Positions 8,614-20,022 of a stretch of 64,000 nt of DNA are shown piece by piece. The translations under genes were made by a program, and so were the position numbers. The stretch is from Clostridia bacterium (GTDB lineage Bacteria > Bacillota > Clostridia > Oscillospirales > CAG-272): NCBI GenBank assembly GCA_017463865.1, contig JAFTOI010000034.1, positions 1-64,000 of the forward strand, given 5' to 3'. Positions within the stretch are counted from its first letter, which is position 1. The number at the start of each line of letters is the position of its first letter. The notes beneath the pieces are model-generated. The model was not told the DNA's origin, did not search any database, and was given only the letters and a program-made list of their open reading frames with translations.

Positions 8614-8642
8614 TTGCAAGGCGGGAAAAAATTTGCTATAAT
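8614..8642 (+). promoter_or_regulatory. Promoter of the AraC gene
   Basis: TTGCAA at 8614-8619 and TATAAT at 8637-8642 with a 17-bp spacer, 30 bp before the start codon. Confidence 0.7.
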
Positions 8643-8671
8643 TAAGAAAAACACGGAAAGGAGGGAGCACG

Positions 8672-9454
8672 ATGTTGACGCAGAGCAGTGAACAGGGGGA
8701 AAACCTTGATCTGACACAGGTACCGCTGTGCTTTATCGTGGGCTACAAGCAGTTCAAGCCGCACGAGAAGCATGTGAACCGCAAGCATCTCAATGATGTG
8801 CTGATCATTCTCGTGTCCGGCACCCTGCGCTTTACCGAGGACGGTATTCCGGTGGAGCTCCATGCGGGGGAATACTATATTCAATACCGCCAGCACCAGC
8901 AGCGGGGCGAGCTGGAAAGCGATGCCTGTTATTATTATGTGGAATTCCTTGGCCGCCGCACCGATCATCAGAAAAATGTACTTCCGCGTCGGGGAATTTA
9001 TGAGGCCGGGTATGCACTTCCGTTGTGCGAGGAGCTGCGCAACATAAATATGGGATATACCCAACGCGCGATGCTGGCGTATGATCTGTTCCGCGCCCTG
9101 TCACCGCGCCGGATCGCGCAGCCAGCCATCCAGCATACCGTTATGGAGCTGTACGACTATTTTCACCAGCACTACACCGAGCAGCTGCCGCTGGAGATGG
9201 TCGCCCGCCGATTCAACTACAGCACCGACTATCTCATCCGCTTTTTCAAAAACCAATATGGCGTCACGCCGCATCAATATATTACCTTTCTGCGCATCAG
9301 CCACGCCAAGCAGCTGCTGGAAGAGGGCGAGCAGACCATGCTCGCCATCGCCCTCGCCTGCGGATATACCGATTACTCCTCCTTCTACCGCGCCTTCACC
9401 CGCGTCACCGGCGTGACGCCGGGCGATTGGGCAAAGCAAAATGAGCAGAGCTGA
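8672..9454 (+). CDS. AraC-family transcriptional regulator
   Basis: The 260-residue protein has a cupin-like sensing N-terminus (about 20-100; GEYYIQYRQHQQR) and a C-terminal AraC DNA-binding domain (about 160-256) with two helix-turn-helices, the second ending in ACGYTDYSSFYRAFTRVTGVTP, the classical signature. It starts after GGAAAGGAGGG. It is divergent from the solute-binding protein/GH127 operon and shares with it a perfect direct repeat, so it most likely activates that operon in response to the sugar. The ligand is not evident from sequence. Confidence 0.92.
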   Translation: MLTQSSEQGENLDLTQVPLCFIVGYKQFKPHEKHVNRKHLNDVLIILVSGTLRFTEDGIPVELHAGEYYIQYRQHQQRGELESDACYYYVEFLGRRTDHQKNVLPRRGIYEAGYALPLCEELRNINMGYTQRAMLAYDLFRALSPRRIAQPAIQHTVMELYDYFHQHYTEQLPLEMVARRFNYSTDYLIRFFKNQYGVTPHQYITFLRISHAKQLLEEGEQTMLAIALACGYTDYSSFYRAFTRVTGVTPGDWAKQNEQS

Positions 9455-9528
9455 GTCTGTGCAAGTGAGATCAAGCATCTGCCGTCCAGTTATGGTATAC
9501 TGAAAGGGCAGTGGAAGGAGGTACAGCG

Positions 9529-10497
9529 ATGAACGCGTGGTATCGGCAGGTGCAGAAGATCGTGGATGAGATCGACATCTGCATCAAAGCGCAGCGTGAC
9601 GAGGCATTGACCTTAAATTATCTTGCACACCGATTTGGCTATTCCGAATCCTACATCTCGCGAAAATTCAGAGCGATCTCGGGCATGAAATTCCGTGATT
9701 ATCTGCGCTATCGGCGGCTGGCCTTTGCGTTGAAGCAGATCCGGGACACCGACGACGGCATTCTGGACATTGCGCTGAACTACGGATTTTCCTCGCATGA
9801 GGCCTTTACCCGCGCCTTCAAGGAGGCCTACGGAATCACGCCCAGCGAATATCGCCAGCATCCGATCCCGGTCGCACTTCGCACCATCATCAAGCCCTTT
9901 GACTGCTATCTTTTGGAAATCGGAGGAACAGGCATGGCAAAATCAACATCGGACGTGAAAACCTATTTTGTGACCATCCCCGCGCATAAATTTCTGCATA
10001 TTAAAAATTACGAGAGCATCGGCTACTGGGACTTCTGGCAGAAGCAGAGCCTTATCCCGGGGCAGGACTGCGAAACGGTCTGCGGGCTGCTGGACAGCAT
10101 CAAGGGGAAGCTGGACGACATGGGCGGCAGCGAGGCGAACAGCAGCAGCGGGCAGATCATGGCCTACATCAATGATCCCATCGGCCGCATCTGCAGCTGG
10201 GGTATCCCACTCGCCGAATGCTACGGCGTGCGCCTGCCCCTTGATTATGCGGGCGACGTCCCCGCGCAGATGCTGATGATCGACGTACCCGAGGGGGAAT
10301 ACATCGTCTTCGAGCACGGCCCCTTCGATTATGCGACCGAGAACTGCGCAGTGGAGGCGAAGATCGAGGCGGCGATGCTCGCCTTCGACTATGCCGCAGC
10401 AGGCTGTCAGCTTGATCTGACGCCGGGCAGGATCTTCTACTTCTACCACGACTGTACCCGCTTCTGGAAATATATCCGTCCCGTGCGCCGGGTGTGA
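9529..10497 (+). CDS. AraC-family regulator with GyrI-like ligand-binding domain
   Basis: The ATG at 9529 is preferred over the GTG at 9511 because GGAAGGAGGT lies between them. Residues 1-110 are an AraC helix-turn-helix domain (LAHRFGYSESYISRKFR; LDIALNYGFSSHEAFTRAFK). Residues about 130-322 resemble the GyrI-like/effector-binding fold that binds drugs or amphipathic ligands (VTIPAHKFLHIKN; MLMIDVPEGEYIVFEHGPF). This Rob/SoxS-type architecture is often linked to multidrug or stress responses. No efflux gene is adjacent, so targets are unknown. It ends in a strong terminator. Confidence 0.88.
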   Translation: MNAWYRQVQKIVDEIDICIKAQRDEALTLNYLAHRFGYSESYISRKFRAISGMKFRDYLRYRRLAFALKQIRDTDDGILDIALNYGFSSHEAFTRAFKEAYGITPSEYRQHPIPVALRTIIKPFDCYLLEIGGTGMAKSTSDVKTYFVTIPAHKFLHIKNYESIGYWDFWQKQSLIPGQDCETVCGLLDSIKGKLDDMGGSEANSSSGQIMAYINDPIGRICSWGIPLAECYGVRLPLDYAGDVPAQMLMIDVPEGEYIVFEHGPFDYATENCAVEAKIEAAMLAFDYAAAGCQLDLTPGRIFYFYHDCTRFWKYIRPVRRV

Positions 10498-10502
10498 GCG
10501 AA

Positions 10503-10547
10503 AACAAAACGGGAGGCACTTCCTTGCGAAGTGCCTCCCGTTTTGTT
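10503..10547. terminator. Bidirectional intrinsic terminator
   Basis: A 20-bp stem (10503-10522 with 10528-10547) around the loop CTTGC, rich in G/C at the core and ending in AAAAC/GTTTT. It separates the convergent AraC and GNAT genes. Confidence 0.9.
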
Positions 10548-11130
10548 ATAGATCCAGATACCAGATCAGCTGCGCCTCGTGCCGGTACTCCGGCTCGAGA
10601 TAATACGCATATTCGTCCACCATCCCCAGCACCGCGCCCTGCTTGTGGTAGAAGCGCACGGCGGGGACATTGTTATTTTGGCACTCGATCTTCATCTGCC
10701 GCAGGCCCTGCGCCCGCGACCAATCGGCGGCCATGTCGAAGAGCGCCTGCCCGATGCCGCGGTGCTTGTACTCATCCTCGATGCGGATGTCCCACAGCAC
10801 GGCGAGGTCATCCCGCTCGGCCAGCATGTGTACGCCGGCGGTGCGCGCGGCGATGGTTGCCGCGCCAACTGGGCGCTCGCCGTCGAAGGCCATGAAGAAG
10901 CCCCAGTTCGTGATGTCGAAGCGCGCTGCCCAGCGGCTCACGCTCTCGTCGTCGCCGGCGCAGAAATCCTTGATATACGGCTCGACCGGCGTTTCCACGA
11001 GGCGGAAGCCGCCAAGACCCCGATCGATCTTCTCAATTTTGTATTCGCTCGTCACGCGCACCCGCATCGAAACCTGATCGTAGAGCGGGAAGGCGGACGG
11101 GTCGACTTGTCTGTATGTGATTATAAGCAC
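10546..11130 (-). CDS. GNAT-family N-acetyltransferase
   Basis: The start is set at GTG 11130, one base after the mnmA stop, because the family-like sequence VLIITYRQVDPSAFPLYDQ begins there; the longer open frame upstream lies inside mnmA. The 194-residue product has a GNAT core: FDGERPVGAATI, then LWDIRIEDEYKHRGIGQALF, where R-x-x-G-I-G is the acetyl-CoA pyrophosphate loop (motif A), and KIECQNNNVPAVRFYHKQGA (motif B). The substrate is unknown. It is the last gene of the nadA-mnmA operon and may be translationally coupled to mnmA. Confidence 0.85.
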   Translation of the reverse strand: MLIITYRQVDPSAFPLYDQVSMRVRVTSEYKIEKIDRGLGGFRLVETPVEPYIKDFCAGDDESVSRWAARFDITNWGFFMAFDGERPVGAATIAARTAGVHMLAERDDLAVLWDIRIEDEYKHRGIGQALFDMAADWSRAQGLRQMKIECQNNNVPAVRFYHKQGAVLGMVDEYAYYLEPEYRHEAQLIWYLDL

Positions 11131-11131
11131 C

Positions 11132-12169
11132 TCACTCGATGGTTCCGCCGCCGACGAGATAATCATCCTCGTAAAAAACGACAGCCTGCCCAGCCGCGAT
11201 GGCGCGCTGGGGCTCGTCGAACTCGACATGCACGCGGTCGTCGCCGATCTGCTCGACCGTCGCCCACTGCGCAGCCTGCGCATAGCGCACCTTGGCCAGC
11301 AGGCGCATCGGGCGCTCGAGTCGGTCGAAGGGCAGGAAGTTGATCGCCCGCGCAGTCAGCGAGCGGGTGAAAAGGGAAGCGTTGTCCGAGAGGATGACGC
11401 TGTTGTCGGCGGTATTTTTTGCGCAGACGTAGAGGGGGGCAGGCAACGCCAGTCCCAGCCCCTTTCGCTGGCCGATGGTGTAGTGGATCAGCCCGCGATG
11501 ATGCCCCTTGACCTCGCCATCAAGGGTACGGAACTCGCCTGTCGGATAGGGCCCGCCGTGCGCGCGCTCCAAAAAAGCCCCGTAGTCGCCGTCGGGGATG
11601 AAGCAGATGTCCTGACTGTCCCGCTTGCGCGCGTTGATGAAGCCCTCTGCCTCGGCAATCTCGCGCACCTCTGCCTTGGTCAGCTCACCGAGGGGAAAAC
11701 GGGAGCGCGAAAGCTGTTCCTGCGAGAGGGAATAGAGGACGTAGCTCTGATCCTTGTGCGCGTCTGCCGCACGCCGCAGGAGCCAGCGCCCGGAGGGCGT
11801 CTGCTCGCGCCGCACATAGTGGCCGGTTGCGATGCCGTCGCAGCCGAGCGCGCGGGCGCGCTCGAGCAGCAGGCCGAACTTGACGGTGCGGTTGCAGATG
11901 ACGCAGGGGTTGGGCGTCTCCCCCCGCTCGTATGCCTCGATGAAGGGGCGGATGACCAGCGCCTCGAACTCGCCGCGCAGGTCAAACACATGGTGTGCCA
12001 CGCCGAGGCGGTCAGCCACCGCGCGGGCGTCGTTGACTTCGTCCTCGCCGCCGTCCCGCAGCCAGAGCGTGCCGCCCATGACGGTGCAGCCGGCCTGCTG
12101 CAGCAGATGCGTCGCCACGGCGCTGTCCACGCCGCCGCTCATGGCCGCGAGGATGGTCTCGTTCGCCAT
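11132..12169 (-). CDS. mnmA: tRNA-specific 2-thiouridylase MnmA
   Basis: MnmA adds sulfur at C2 of the wobble uridine in tRNA-Lys, -Glu and -Gln. The 345-residue protein has the PP-loop SGGVDS (11-16), the catalytic PNPCVICN cysteine (C89), the second cysteine in DSQDICFI (C189), GHYVR and HYTIGQRKGLG, followed by the two C-terminal beta domains. Its ATG overlaps the nadA stop (TGATG at 12167-12171), showing translational coupling. A cysteine desulfurase is not encoded nearby. Confidence 0.96.
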   Translation of the reverse strand: MANETILAAMSGGVDSAVATHLLQQAGCTVMGGTLWLRDGGEDEVNDARAVADRLGVAHHVFDLRGEFEALVIRPFIEAYERGETPNPCVICNRTVKFGLLLERARALGCDGIATGHYVRREQTPSGRWLLRRAADAHKDQSYVLYSLSQEQLSRSRFPLGELTKAEVREIAEAEGFINARKRDSQDICFIPDGDYGAFLERAHGGPYPTGEFRTLDGEVKGHHRGLIHYTIGQRKGLGLALPAPLYVCAKNTADNSVILSDNASLFTRSLTARAINFLPFDRLERPMRLLAKVRYAQAAQWATVEQIGDDRVHVEFDEPQRAIAAGQAVVFYEDDYLVGGGTIE

Positions 12170-13089
12170 CAGCCCAGCGCGATCATGGCATCGATGCAGC
12201 GGCGGGCATCGCGCATGGTGTCGTCATCGAGGACGATCTCCTCGCCGCCCGCGCCGAGGACGCAGTTGTAGAGGTCGATGAGGGTAGTCAGCTTCATGTT
12301 GGCGCAGATCAGCTTGGACGAAAGCGGATAGAAGCGCTTGTCCGGGCAGTCGAACTGCAGGTGCTCGACAATGCTCAGCTCGGTGCCGATGATGAATTCC
12401 TTCTCGTCCGATGCATGCGCGTAGTCGAGGATGTCCTTGGTCGAGCCGACCACATCAGCCTGTGCCACGACGCCGGGGATGCACTCGGGATGCACCAGCA
12501 GCTTGGCGCCGGGGTGCGCTGCCTTGGCCGCCGCGGCTTCCTCCGCCGTCACCGACGCATGGATCGGACATCCACCCTGCAGCAGCAGGACTTCCTTCTC
12601 GGGGCACTGCGCGGCGACATAACTGCCGAGGTTGCAGTCGGGGATGAAGAGGATCTTCTTCGCCTCGAGGCTCTTGACGATCTTCACCGCCGACGACGAG
12701 GTGACGCAGACATCGGCGATGGTCTTCAGCTCAGCCGTGGTGTTGACGTAAGCCACGACCGCATGGTCGGGATGCGCCTGCTTGACCGAGAGGATGTAGT
12801 CGCGGCTCATCTGCTCAGCCATCGGACAGCCGGCCTCGGGCGCGGCGAGATAGACCGTCTTGTCGGGGGAGAGAATTTTTGCCGTCTCAGCCATGAAGCG
12901 CACGCCGCACATGATGAGGGTCTTGTTGGGCGCCTTGGCAGCCTTGACGCTGAGGGCAAAGGAGTCGCCGACAAAGTCAGCCACCTCGGTGATGGCGTGG
13001 CTCTGGTAGCTGTGCGCAAGGATGCAGATATCCCGCTCGGCACAGAGCCGGCGGATCTCGGATTGGATGTTGGAAGTAGTACGGTTCAT
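12169..13089 (-). CDS. nadA: Quinolinate synthase A
   Basis: NadA condenses iminoaspartate with dihydroxyacetone phosphate to quinolinate, an early NAD biosynthesis step, using a [4Fe-4S] cluster. The 306-residue protein carries ILAHSYQ near 23-29, MCGVRFMAETAKILSP (60-75), candidate cluster cysteines C88 in EAGCPM, C203 in HPEC and the Cys of KLICANMK near the C-terminus, and NTTAE (116-120). Start ATG follows AAAGGACG. The partners nadB and nadC are not in the window, whereas mnmA overlaps it; this is unusual because the three nad genes often cluster. Confidence 0.95.
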   Translation of the reverse strand: MNRTTSNIQSEIRRLCAERDICILAHSYQSHAITEVADFVGDSFALSVKAAKAPNKTLIMCGVRFMAETAKILSPDKTVYLAAPEAGCPMAEQMSRDYILSVKQAHPDHAVVAYVNTTAELKTIADVCVTSSSAVKIVKSLEAKKILFIPDCNLGSYVAAQCPEKEVLLLQGGCPIHASVTAEEAAAAKAAHPGAKLLVHPECIPGVVAQADVVGSTKDILDYAHASDEKEFIIGTELSIVEHLQFDCPDKRFYPLSSKLICANMKLTTLIDLYNCVLGAGGEEIVLDDDTMRDARRCIDAMIALG

Positions 13090-13122
13090 CGTATCGTCCT
13101 TTCGGCGGGAATAGTTGGGGAT

Positions 13123-13151
13123 ATTATACCATGTCAGCGTGCGAAAATCAA
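13123..13151 (-). promoter_or_regulatory. Promoter of the nadA-mnmA operon
   Basis: On the minus strand TTGATT (complement of 13146-13151) and TATAAT (complement of 13123-13128) lie 17 bp apart, 34 bp before the nadA start. No NadR/NiaR box was recognised. Confidence 0.55.
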
Positions 13152-13165
13152 GGTTTTGGGGCGAA

Positions 13166-13642
13166 TTATTCGATTTCCGTCACGATCTCCAGCGCCTCGG
13201 GCAGCGCGCCGAGCCGCGGCTTGATAAAATTCGGGTACAGATACGCCTCCCGCGCCTGGGCGAAGGTCAGCCACCGGAATTCGTGCCGCTTGCGGCCATC
13301 CTCGTGCAGCGTAAAGCAATCCCCGTGCGCCGCGAGCTTGCCGCCGACGTCGACGAGGTAGTAGAGGCACAGCTCGTGGAACCGCTCATGCGAGGCGTCC
13401 TCCTCAAAAAAGCTCTGCGCCAGCCAGAGCGGACGGACGATGGCCGCCTCAATCTCCAGCTCCTCCCGCACCTCGCGCAGGACGGCGTCCTCAGCGGTCT
13501 CGTGCAGTGCTACCCGCCCGCCGGGGAGGTAGTAGTAGGGAGAATGATCGTCCTGCATGGCGAGGATGCGCCCAGCATCGACGATGACAGCGCAGACGCG
13601 GTAGTTGAAGCGGCCAAGCGGGGTCTTGAAGGTGATGTCCAT
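13166..13642 (-). CDS. Nudix hydrolase
   Basis: The start is the ATG at 13642 because AAAAGGAGAAAACA precedes it; the longer frame extends into the divergent promoter. The 158-residue product has the Nudix box starting GGRVALHE and continuing AVLREVREELE (about 46-68), with the REVREELE core that binds the metal-pyrophosphate. Substrates of such short stand-alone Nudix enzymes (nucleotides, NDP-sugars, oxidised dNTPs) cannot be predicted. It is divergent from a GNAT gene. Confidence 0.9.
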   Translation of the reverse strand: MDITFKTPLGRFNYRVCAVIVDAGRILAMQDDHSPYYYLPGGRVALHETAEDAVLREVREELEIEAAIVRPLWLAQSFFEEDASHERFHELCLYYLVDVGGKLAAHGDCFTLHEDGRKRHEFRWLTFAQAREAYLYPNFIKPRLGALPEALEIVTEIE

Positions 13643-13670
13643 TGTTTTCTCCTTTTGCCGGATGATAACC

Positions 13671-13699
13671 TTGCAATTTCGTGCAAAATCGTGTATAAT
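13671..13699 (+). promoter_or_regulatory. Promoter of GNAT gene
   Basis: TTGCAA at 13671-13676 and TATAAT at 13694-13699 with 17 bp between them. Confidence 0.65.
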
Positions 13700-13727
13700 A
13701 ATCAAACTGACTTCATTCGGAGGAATC

Positions 13728-14273
13728 ATGCTGCAATACCAACTCTACACCGCGTCAAACCCCATTGGGGACGCGCGGTTTGATGCTTTTTTCGCGCTCC
13801 TCGCTGATGCACTGCCGACCGACGAGCACCGCTCGCACGCCGCGCAGAAGGCCCTGCTGGACGAGCCGGCCTATGCCATCCTGACCGGCGAGGAGGGAGG
13901 CACGATCCGCGCCATCATGGCCGTGTGGGAATTCGCCGGCTTCCGCTATGTCGAGCATTTCGCTGTCGATCCTGCCTTGCGCGGGCATGGCGTCGGGGCG
14001 GCGATGCTGGGCGAATATCTGCGCCGTGATGAGCGCCGCGTCGTGCTCGAAGTTGAGCCGCCTGAGACGGCCATCGCCGCCCGGCGAATCGGCTTCTACG
14101 AGCGCTGTGGGCTGTCACTCAGCCGCTTCCCCTACGCTCAGCCGCCCCTCAATCCGGGCGACGGCATGCTTCCGCTGATGCTGATGAGCAGCGGCGGCAC
14201 GCTGACAGACGCCGAAGCTGCAGCGGTGCGGGACACGCTCTATCGCGAGGTCTATCACTGGCCGGTGGGTTAA
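13728..14273 (+). CDS. GNAT-family N-acetyltransferase
   Basis: The ATG at 13728 follows CGGAGGAA. The 181-residue protein has the acetyl-CoA loop in HFAVDPALRGHGVGAAML (R/Q-x-x-G-x-G/A) and a motif B around IGFYERCGL. Many such Firmicutes proteins begin with this LYTASNPI... segment and act on small molecules or proteins, but no substrate is evident. Its stop overlaps the convergent trmL stop by four bases. Confidence 0.85.
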   Translation: MLQYQLYTASNPIGDARFDAFFALLADALPTDEHRSHAAQKALLDEPAYAILTGEEGGTIRAIMAVWEFAGFRYVEHFAVDPALRGHGVGAAMLGEYLRRDERRVVLEVEPPETAIAARRIGFYERCGLSLSRFPYAQPPLNPGDGMLPLMLMSSGGTLTDAEAAAVRDTLYREVYHWPVG

Positions 14274-14779
14274 TCTTCCCACGACAGCCGGTGCAGCGCG
14301 CCTTCGGTGCGCAGACCCGCGAAATCCTGCTGGCGCAGGATCTCGTACACCGCAATTGCCACGCTGTTCGACAGGTTCAGCGAGCGCAGGCCGTCCCGCA
14401 TCGGAATACGGACACAGGCGTCGGGATGGTCGTGGAGCAGCTCCTCGGGGAGTCCTGCCGTCTCTTTGCCGAACATGATGTAGCTGACAGCGGGGTAGGG
14501 AATATCGGTATAGCGATGCCGCGCCTTGGTCGAGAAGTACCAGCAGTTCGTGCGCGCGTCGGGATTGCGGGCGTAGAAATCGTCGAGGTTGCGGTAATAG
14601 GTGATGTCGAGGGCGTGCCAGTAGTCCAGGCCTGCGCGCTTGAGCTTGGCGTCGTCGATGGTGAAGCCCATCGGCTCGATGATGTGCAGCGCCGCGCCGG
14701 TGGCGGCGCAAGTGCGGGCGATGTTGCCGGTATTCTGCGGGATCTGCGGCTCGTGCAGGACGATGTTGATCGGTTTCAT
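14270..14779 (-). CDS. trmL: tRNA (cytidine/uridine-34-2'-O)-methyltransferase TrmL
   Basis: A 169-residue SPOUT methyltransferase that 2'-O-methylates the wobble base of tRNA-Leu isoacceptors. Diagnostic motifs are PQIPQNTGNIARTCA (12-26), FGKETAGLPEELL (108-120) and IPMRDGLRSLNLSNSVAIAVYE (131-152), which form the trefoil knot that binds S-adenosylmethionine. Start at 14779 with AAGGAGCC upstream; the in-frame MTRKEPS extension has no site. Confidence 0.93.
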   Translation of the reverse strand: MKPINIVLHEPQIPQNTGNIARTCAATGAALHIIEPMGFTIDDAKLKRAGLDYWHALDITYYRNLDDFYARNPDARTNCWYFSTKARHRYTDIPYPAVSYIMFGKETAGLPEELLHDHPDACVRIPMRDGLRSLNLSNSVAIAVYEILRQQDFAGLRTEGALHRLSWED

Positions 14780-14866
14780 TGATGGCTCCTTGCGTGTCAT
14801 TTGCCACCAGTATACCGCAATGTCGAAAAAAAATCAAGCCGCGGGGATAAAATTTACAAATCCCTC

Positions 14867-14895
14867 TTTCAATTGCCGCGATTATGCGGTATAAT
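14867..14895 (+). promoter_or_regulatory. Probable promoter of the secA operon
   Basis: TATAAT at 14890-14895 with a weak TTTCAA at 14867-14872, spacer 17 bp, about 40 bp before the secA start. Confidence 0.5.
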
Positions 14896-14933
14896 AAATA
14901 GAATGATTATTGAACTTTGGAGGACACTGATCC

Positions 14934-17768
<2,835 letters not shown>

Positions 17769-17799
17769 TGATGAACCATGAGAAGGGAGGGAGAGATAC

Positions 17800-18543
17800 A
17801 TGGGCTTCGGCATCCTCTTCAGCGGCTATCTGATCACCTATCTGCTCTCCCTCAACCCATACGCCGCTCTGACGCGGCTGGCCGGCTATGTGGTGATGCT
17901 CATCGCGCTGACCAAGCTGCGCCGACACAACCGCTGGTTCGGCTACAGCCAGCTGTCGCTCGCCCCGCTGGGGGCACTGGCGCTGGCCGATGCCGGGCTG
18001 GACGTCGCTTCCCGCATCCTGGGGGAGCGCGCGCCTGAGACGCTGGCTGCCGTCATCGGCTCGCTCGAGGGCTTCATGACCCTGTTTGTGCTGTTCTTCC
18101 ACGTCTGCCTGCTGATGGCGGTCTACACCATCGCCGTCGATACCGAGCTGCCGAAGCTGGCTCGCTCGGCGCGGACAGGCCTTGTGCTGACCGCCGCTTA
18201 CGCCGTGCTGAACGGCCTCTGGGCCCTGCCGGTCGACCTCGGCCAAAGCTATACCATGACACTGAGCCTGATGCTCTTCGTCCTGCAGCTGGTCTGGACC
18301 CTCTTCAACCTCGTGCTGATCTTCCGCTGCTACATGTGGATCTGCCTCGAGGGCGACGAGGAGATGACGCAGAAGCCCTCACGCTTCGCCTTTGTCAACC
18401 GCTTCCGCGAAAAGCAGGCGGCGCGCAGCCAGAAGGCCTACGACGAGGCCGCTGCATATGCCGAGGAGAAGCGCGCACGCCGCGCCGCCAAGCTCGGCCC
18501 CGCCGCGACCAAGCCAAAGTACCGCAAAAAGAAAAAGAAATGA
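17800..18543 (+). CDS. Polytopic membrane protein, unknown
   Basis: The 247-residue protein starts after AAGGGAGGGAG. About six hydrophobic segments span residues 5-200, and the C-terminal 50 residues form a very basic, Ala/Lys/Arg-rich cytoplasmic tail ending KYRKKKKK. No family was recognised. It lies 31 bp after secA and 39 bp before a second membrane protein gene, so the three are probably co-transcribed. Confidence 0.75.
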   Translation: MGFGILFSGYLITYLLSLNPYAALTRLAGYVVMLIALTKLRRHNRWFGYSQLSLAPLGALALADAGLDVASRILGERAPETLAAVIGSLEGFMTLFVLFFHVCLLMAVYTIAVDTELPKLARSARTGLVLTAAYAVLNGLWALPVDLGQSYTMTLSLMLFVLQLVWTLFNLVLIFRCYMWICLEGDEEMTQKPSRFAFVNRFREKQAARSQKAYDEAAAYAEEKRARRAAKLGPAATKPKYRKKKKK

Positions 18544-18582
18544 TCCCCGCGGACACCCGTCCGCACGAAAGGAGGCCGCCGC

Positions 18583-20022
18583 ATGGCGCTCACGCCCCGC
18601 ATATCCCGTCATCTTCGGTTCGGCCTGTTGATCGCCGCCGCGCTGTTTTTCTGGAACCCCATCGTGGCGATCATTGACCCGCTGCCCGACTGCATCGGGT
18701 ATCTGCTGCTCTGGGCAGCGCTCGGCTATACGGCCGATCTGCATACATATCTGGCCGAGGCGCGGGCGGGCTTCCTGCGCATGGCCTTCATCGACGCCAT
18801 CAAGCTGGTGGGCCTCTTGTGGCTGGTTACCGTGCCGGTCGCCGACGAGCAGCCAAGCGCCCAGCTGCTGCTGACCTTCGTCTTTGCCGTGCTCGAGCTC
18901 ATCTACGCCATCCCAGCCTGGAACAACTTCTATGACGGCATGTTCGGCCTGATCTCGAACGACGGCAACCTGCGCCGCTATGATCTCGTTTCGCGTCCGC
19001 GTACCGTGTGGCGGCGCGACCCTGCAGTGGGGAAAAGAAAAAAGGTCACCCTGCCGCCCCGTGTCCGCTCGCTGCCCGAGCTGTTGAAGAGTGGTACGGT
19101 CATCTGGATCATCGCCCGCGCGGCGCTGGCCACGCTGCCCGAGCTGACGGCGCTCTCGGCCTTTGAATACGAGGGCTATGTCACCAACAACGACGTCGAT
19201 ATCTACAGCTTCCGCAATCTGTTCGTTTTCCTCGCCGTGTGCGTCATGGCCGTCATCGGCCTGCGCTGGCTCTGGCGCATGCTGCGCTTCACCGTGCGCC
19301 TGTACCGGGACAATGTGCTGACCGCCGCGCTGACCGCGCGCTATGCTGACACCATTCTGCCCGACGAGGGCCTGTTCCTGCGCCGCCGCCTCAAGCTGGG
19401 GCTGACGCTGGTTACGATCGGCGCCATTCTGTCGGTTGACTTCTACGTGGAGGAGCTGAACATCATCCCCGATCTGCTCGCCGCGCTTGTCCTCGCGGCG
19501 GCTATCCTCGTCCTGCGCCGATGCAGTGACCGCTGGGTGCCCGCCATTTGCGCCACCGGCACTTGGGGGCTCGCGTCGGTCGTCTCGTCCTATTGCGCGT
19601 ATGCGTTCCACAACGAGTTCTATCCCGAACTCGTCTACAAAAACAGCGAGGCCTACGCCGCCTATCGTCTGATGTGCACCGCAACCCTCGTCGAGCAGAT
19701 CGCCTTCGCCGGTACGGTCGTCTGCCTCGGCCTCATGCTCATTTCCGTCATCCGCCGCGTCGATGCGGGGCTCCTGCCCGACCTGCGCGGCAAGATCGTC
19801 GGCTGGCTCGTGCTCGGCCTCCTTGCGGCGGCCAGCGGCGTAGCCTACGACCTGCTTCTGCCCTCGGTCGAGTTCATCTGGCTCATCGACTTTGGCATTG
19901 GCCTGCTCTTCGCCGGCCACGCCTGGAAGGGCATCGGCGACATCAACGACGCCCTCGCGGTCAGCATCCGCGACGGACTATCTCAACAAGAAAGGATCGA
20001 TCACGATGTACGAATCCATTAA
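18583..20022 (+). CDS. Large polytopic membrane protein, unknown
   Basis: A 479-residue protein with about ten predicted hydrophobic helices and a soluble loop at about 130-170 containing SNDGNLRRYD and VGKRKK. An early DPLPDCIGYLLLWAALGYT segment resembles the 'DxxPDxIGYLLI' pattern seen in membrane proteins of unknown function in Clostridia. Start after GAAAGGAGG. Its last 17 bases overlap the UPF0340 gene, so expression is linked. Function unknown. Confidence 0.75.
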   Translation: MALTPRISRHLRFGLLIAAALFFWNPIVAIIDPLPDCIGYLLLWAALGYTADLHTYLAEARAGFLRMAFIDAIKLVGLLWLVTVPVADEQPSAQLLLTFVFAVLELIYAIPAWNNFYDGMFGLISNDGNLRRYDLVSRPRTVWRRDPAVGKRKKVTLPPRVRSLPELLKSGTVIWIIARAALATLPELTALSAFEYEGYVTNNDVDIYSFRNLFVFLAVCVMAVIGLRWLWRMLRFTVRLYRDNVLTAALTARYADTILPDEGLFLRRRLKLGLTLVTIGAILSVDFYVEELNIIPDLLAALVLAAAILVLRRCSDRWVPAICATGTWGLASVVSSYCAYAFHNEFYPELVYKNSEAYAAYRLMCTATLVEQIAFAGTVVCLGLMLISVIRRVDAGLLPDLRGKIVGWLVLGLLAAASGVAYDLLLPSVEFIWLIDFGIGLLFAGHAWKGIGDINDALAVSIRDGLSQQERIDHDVRIH

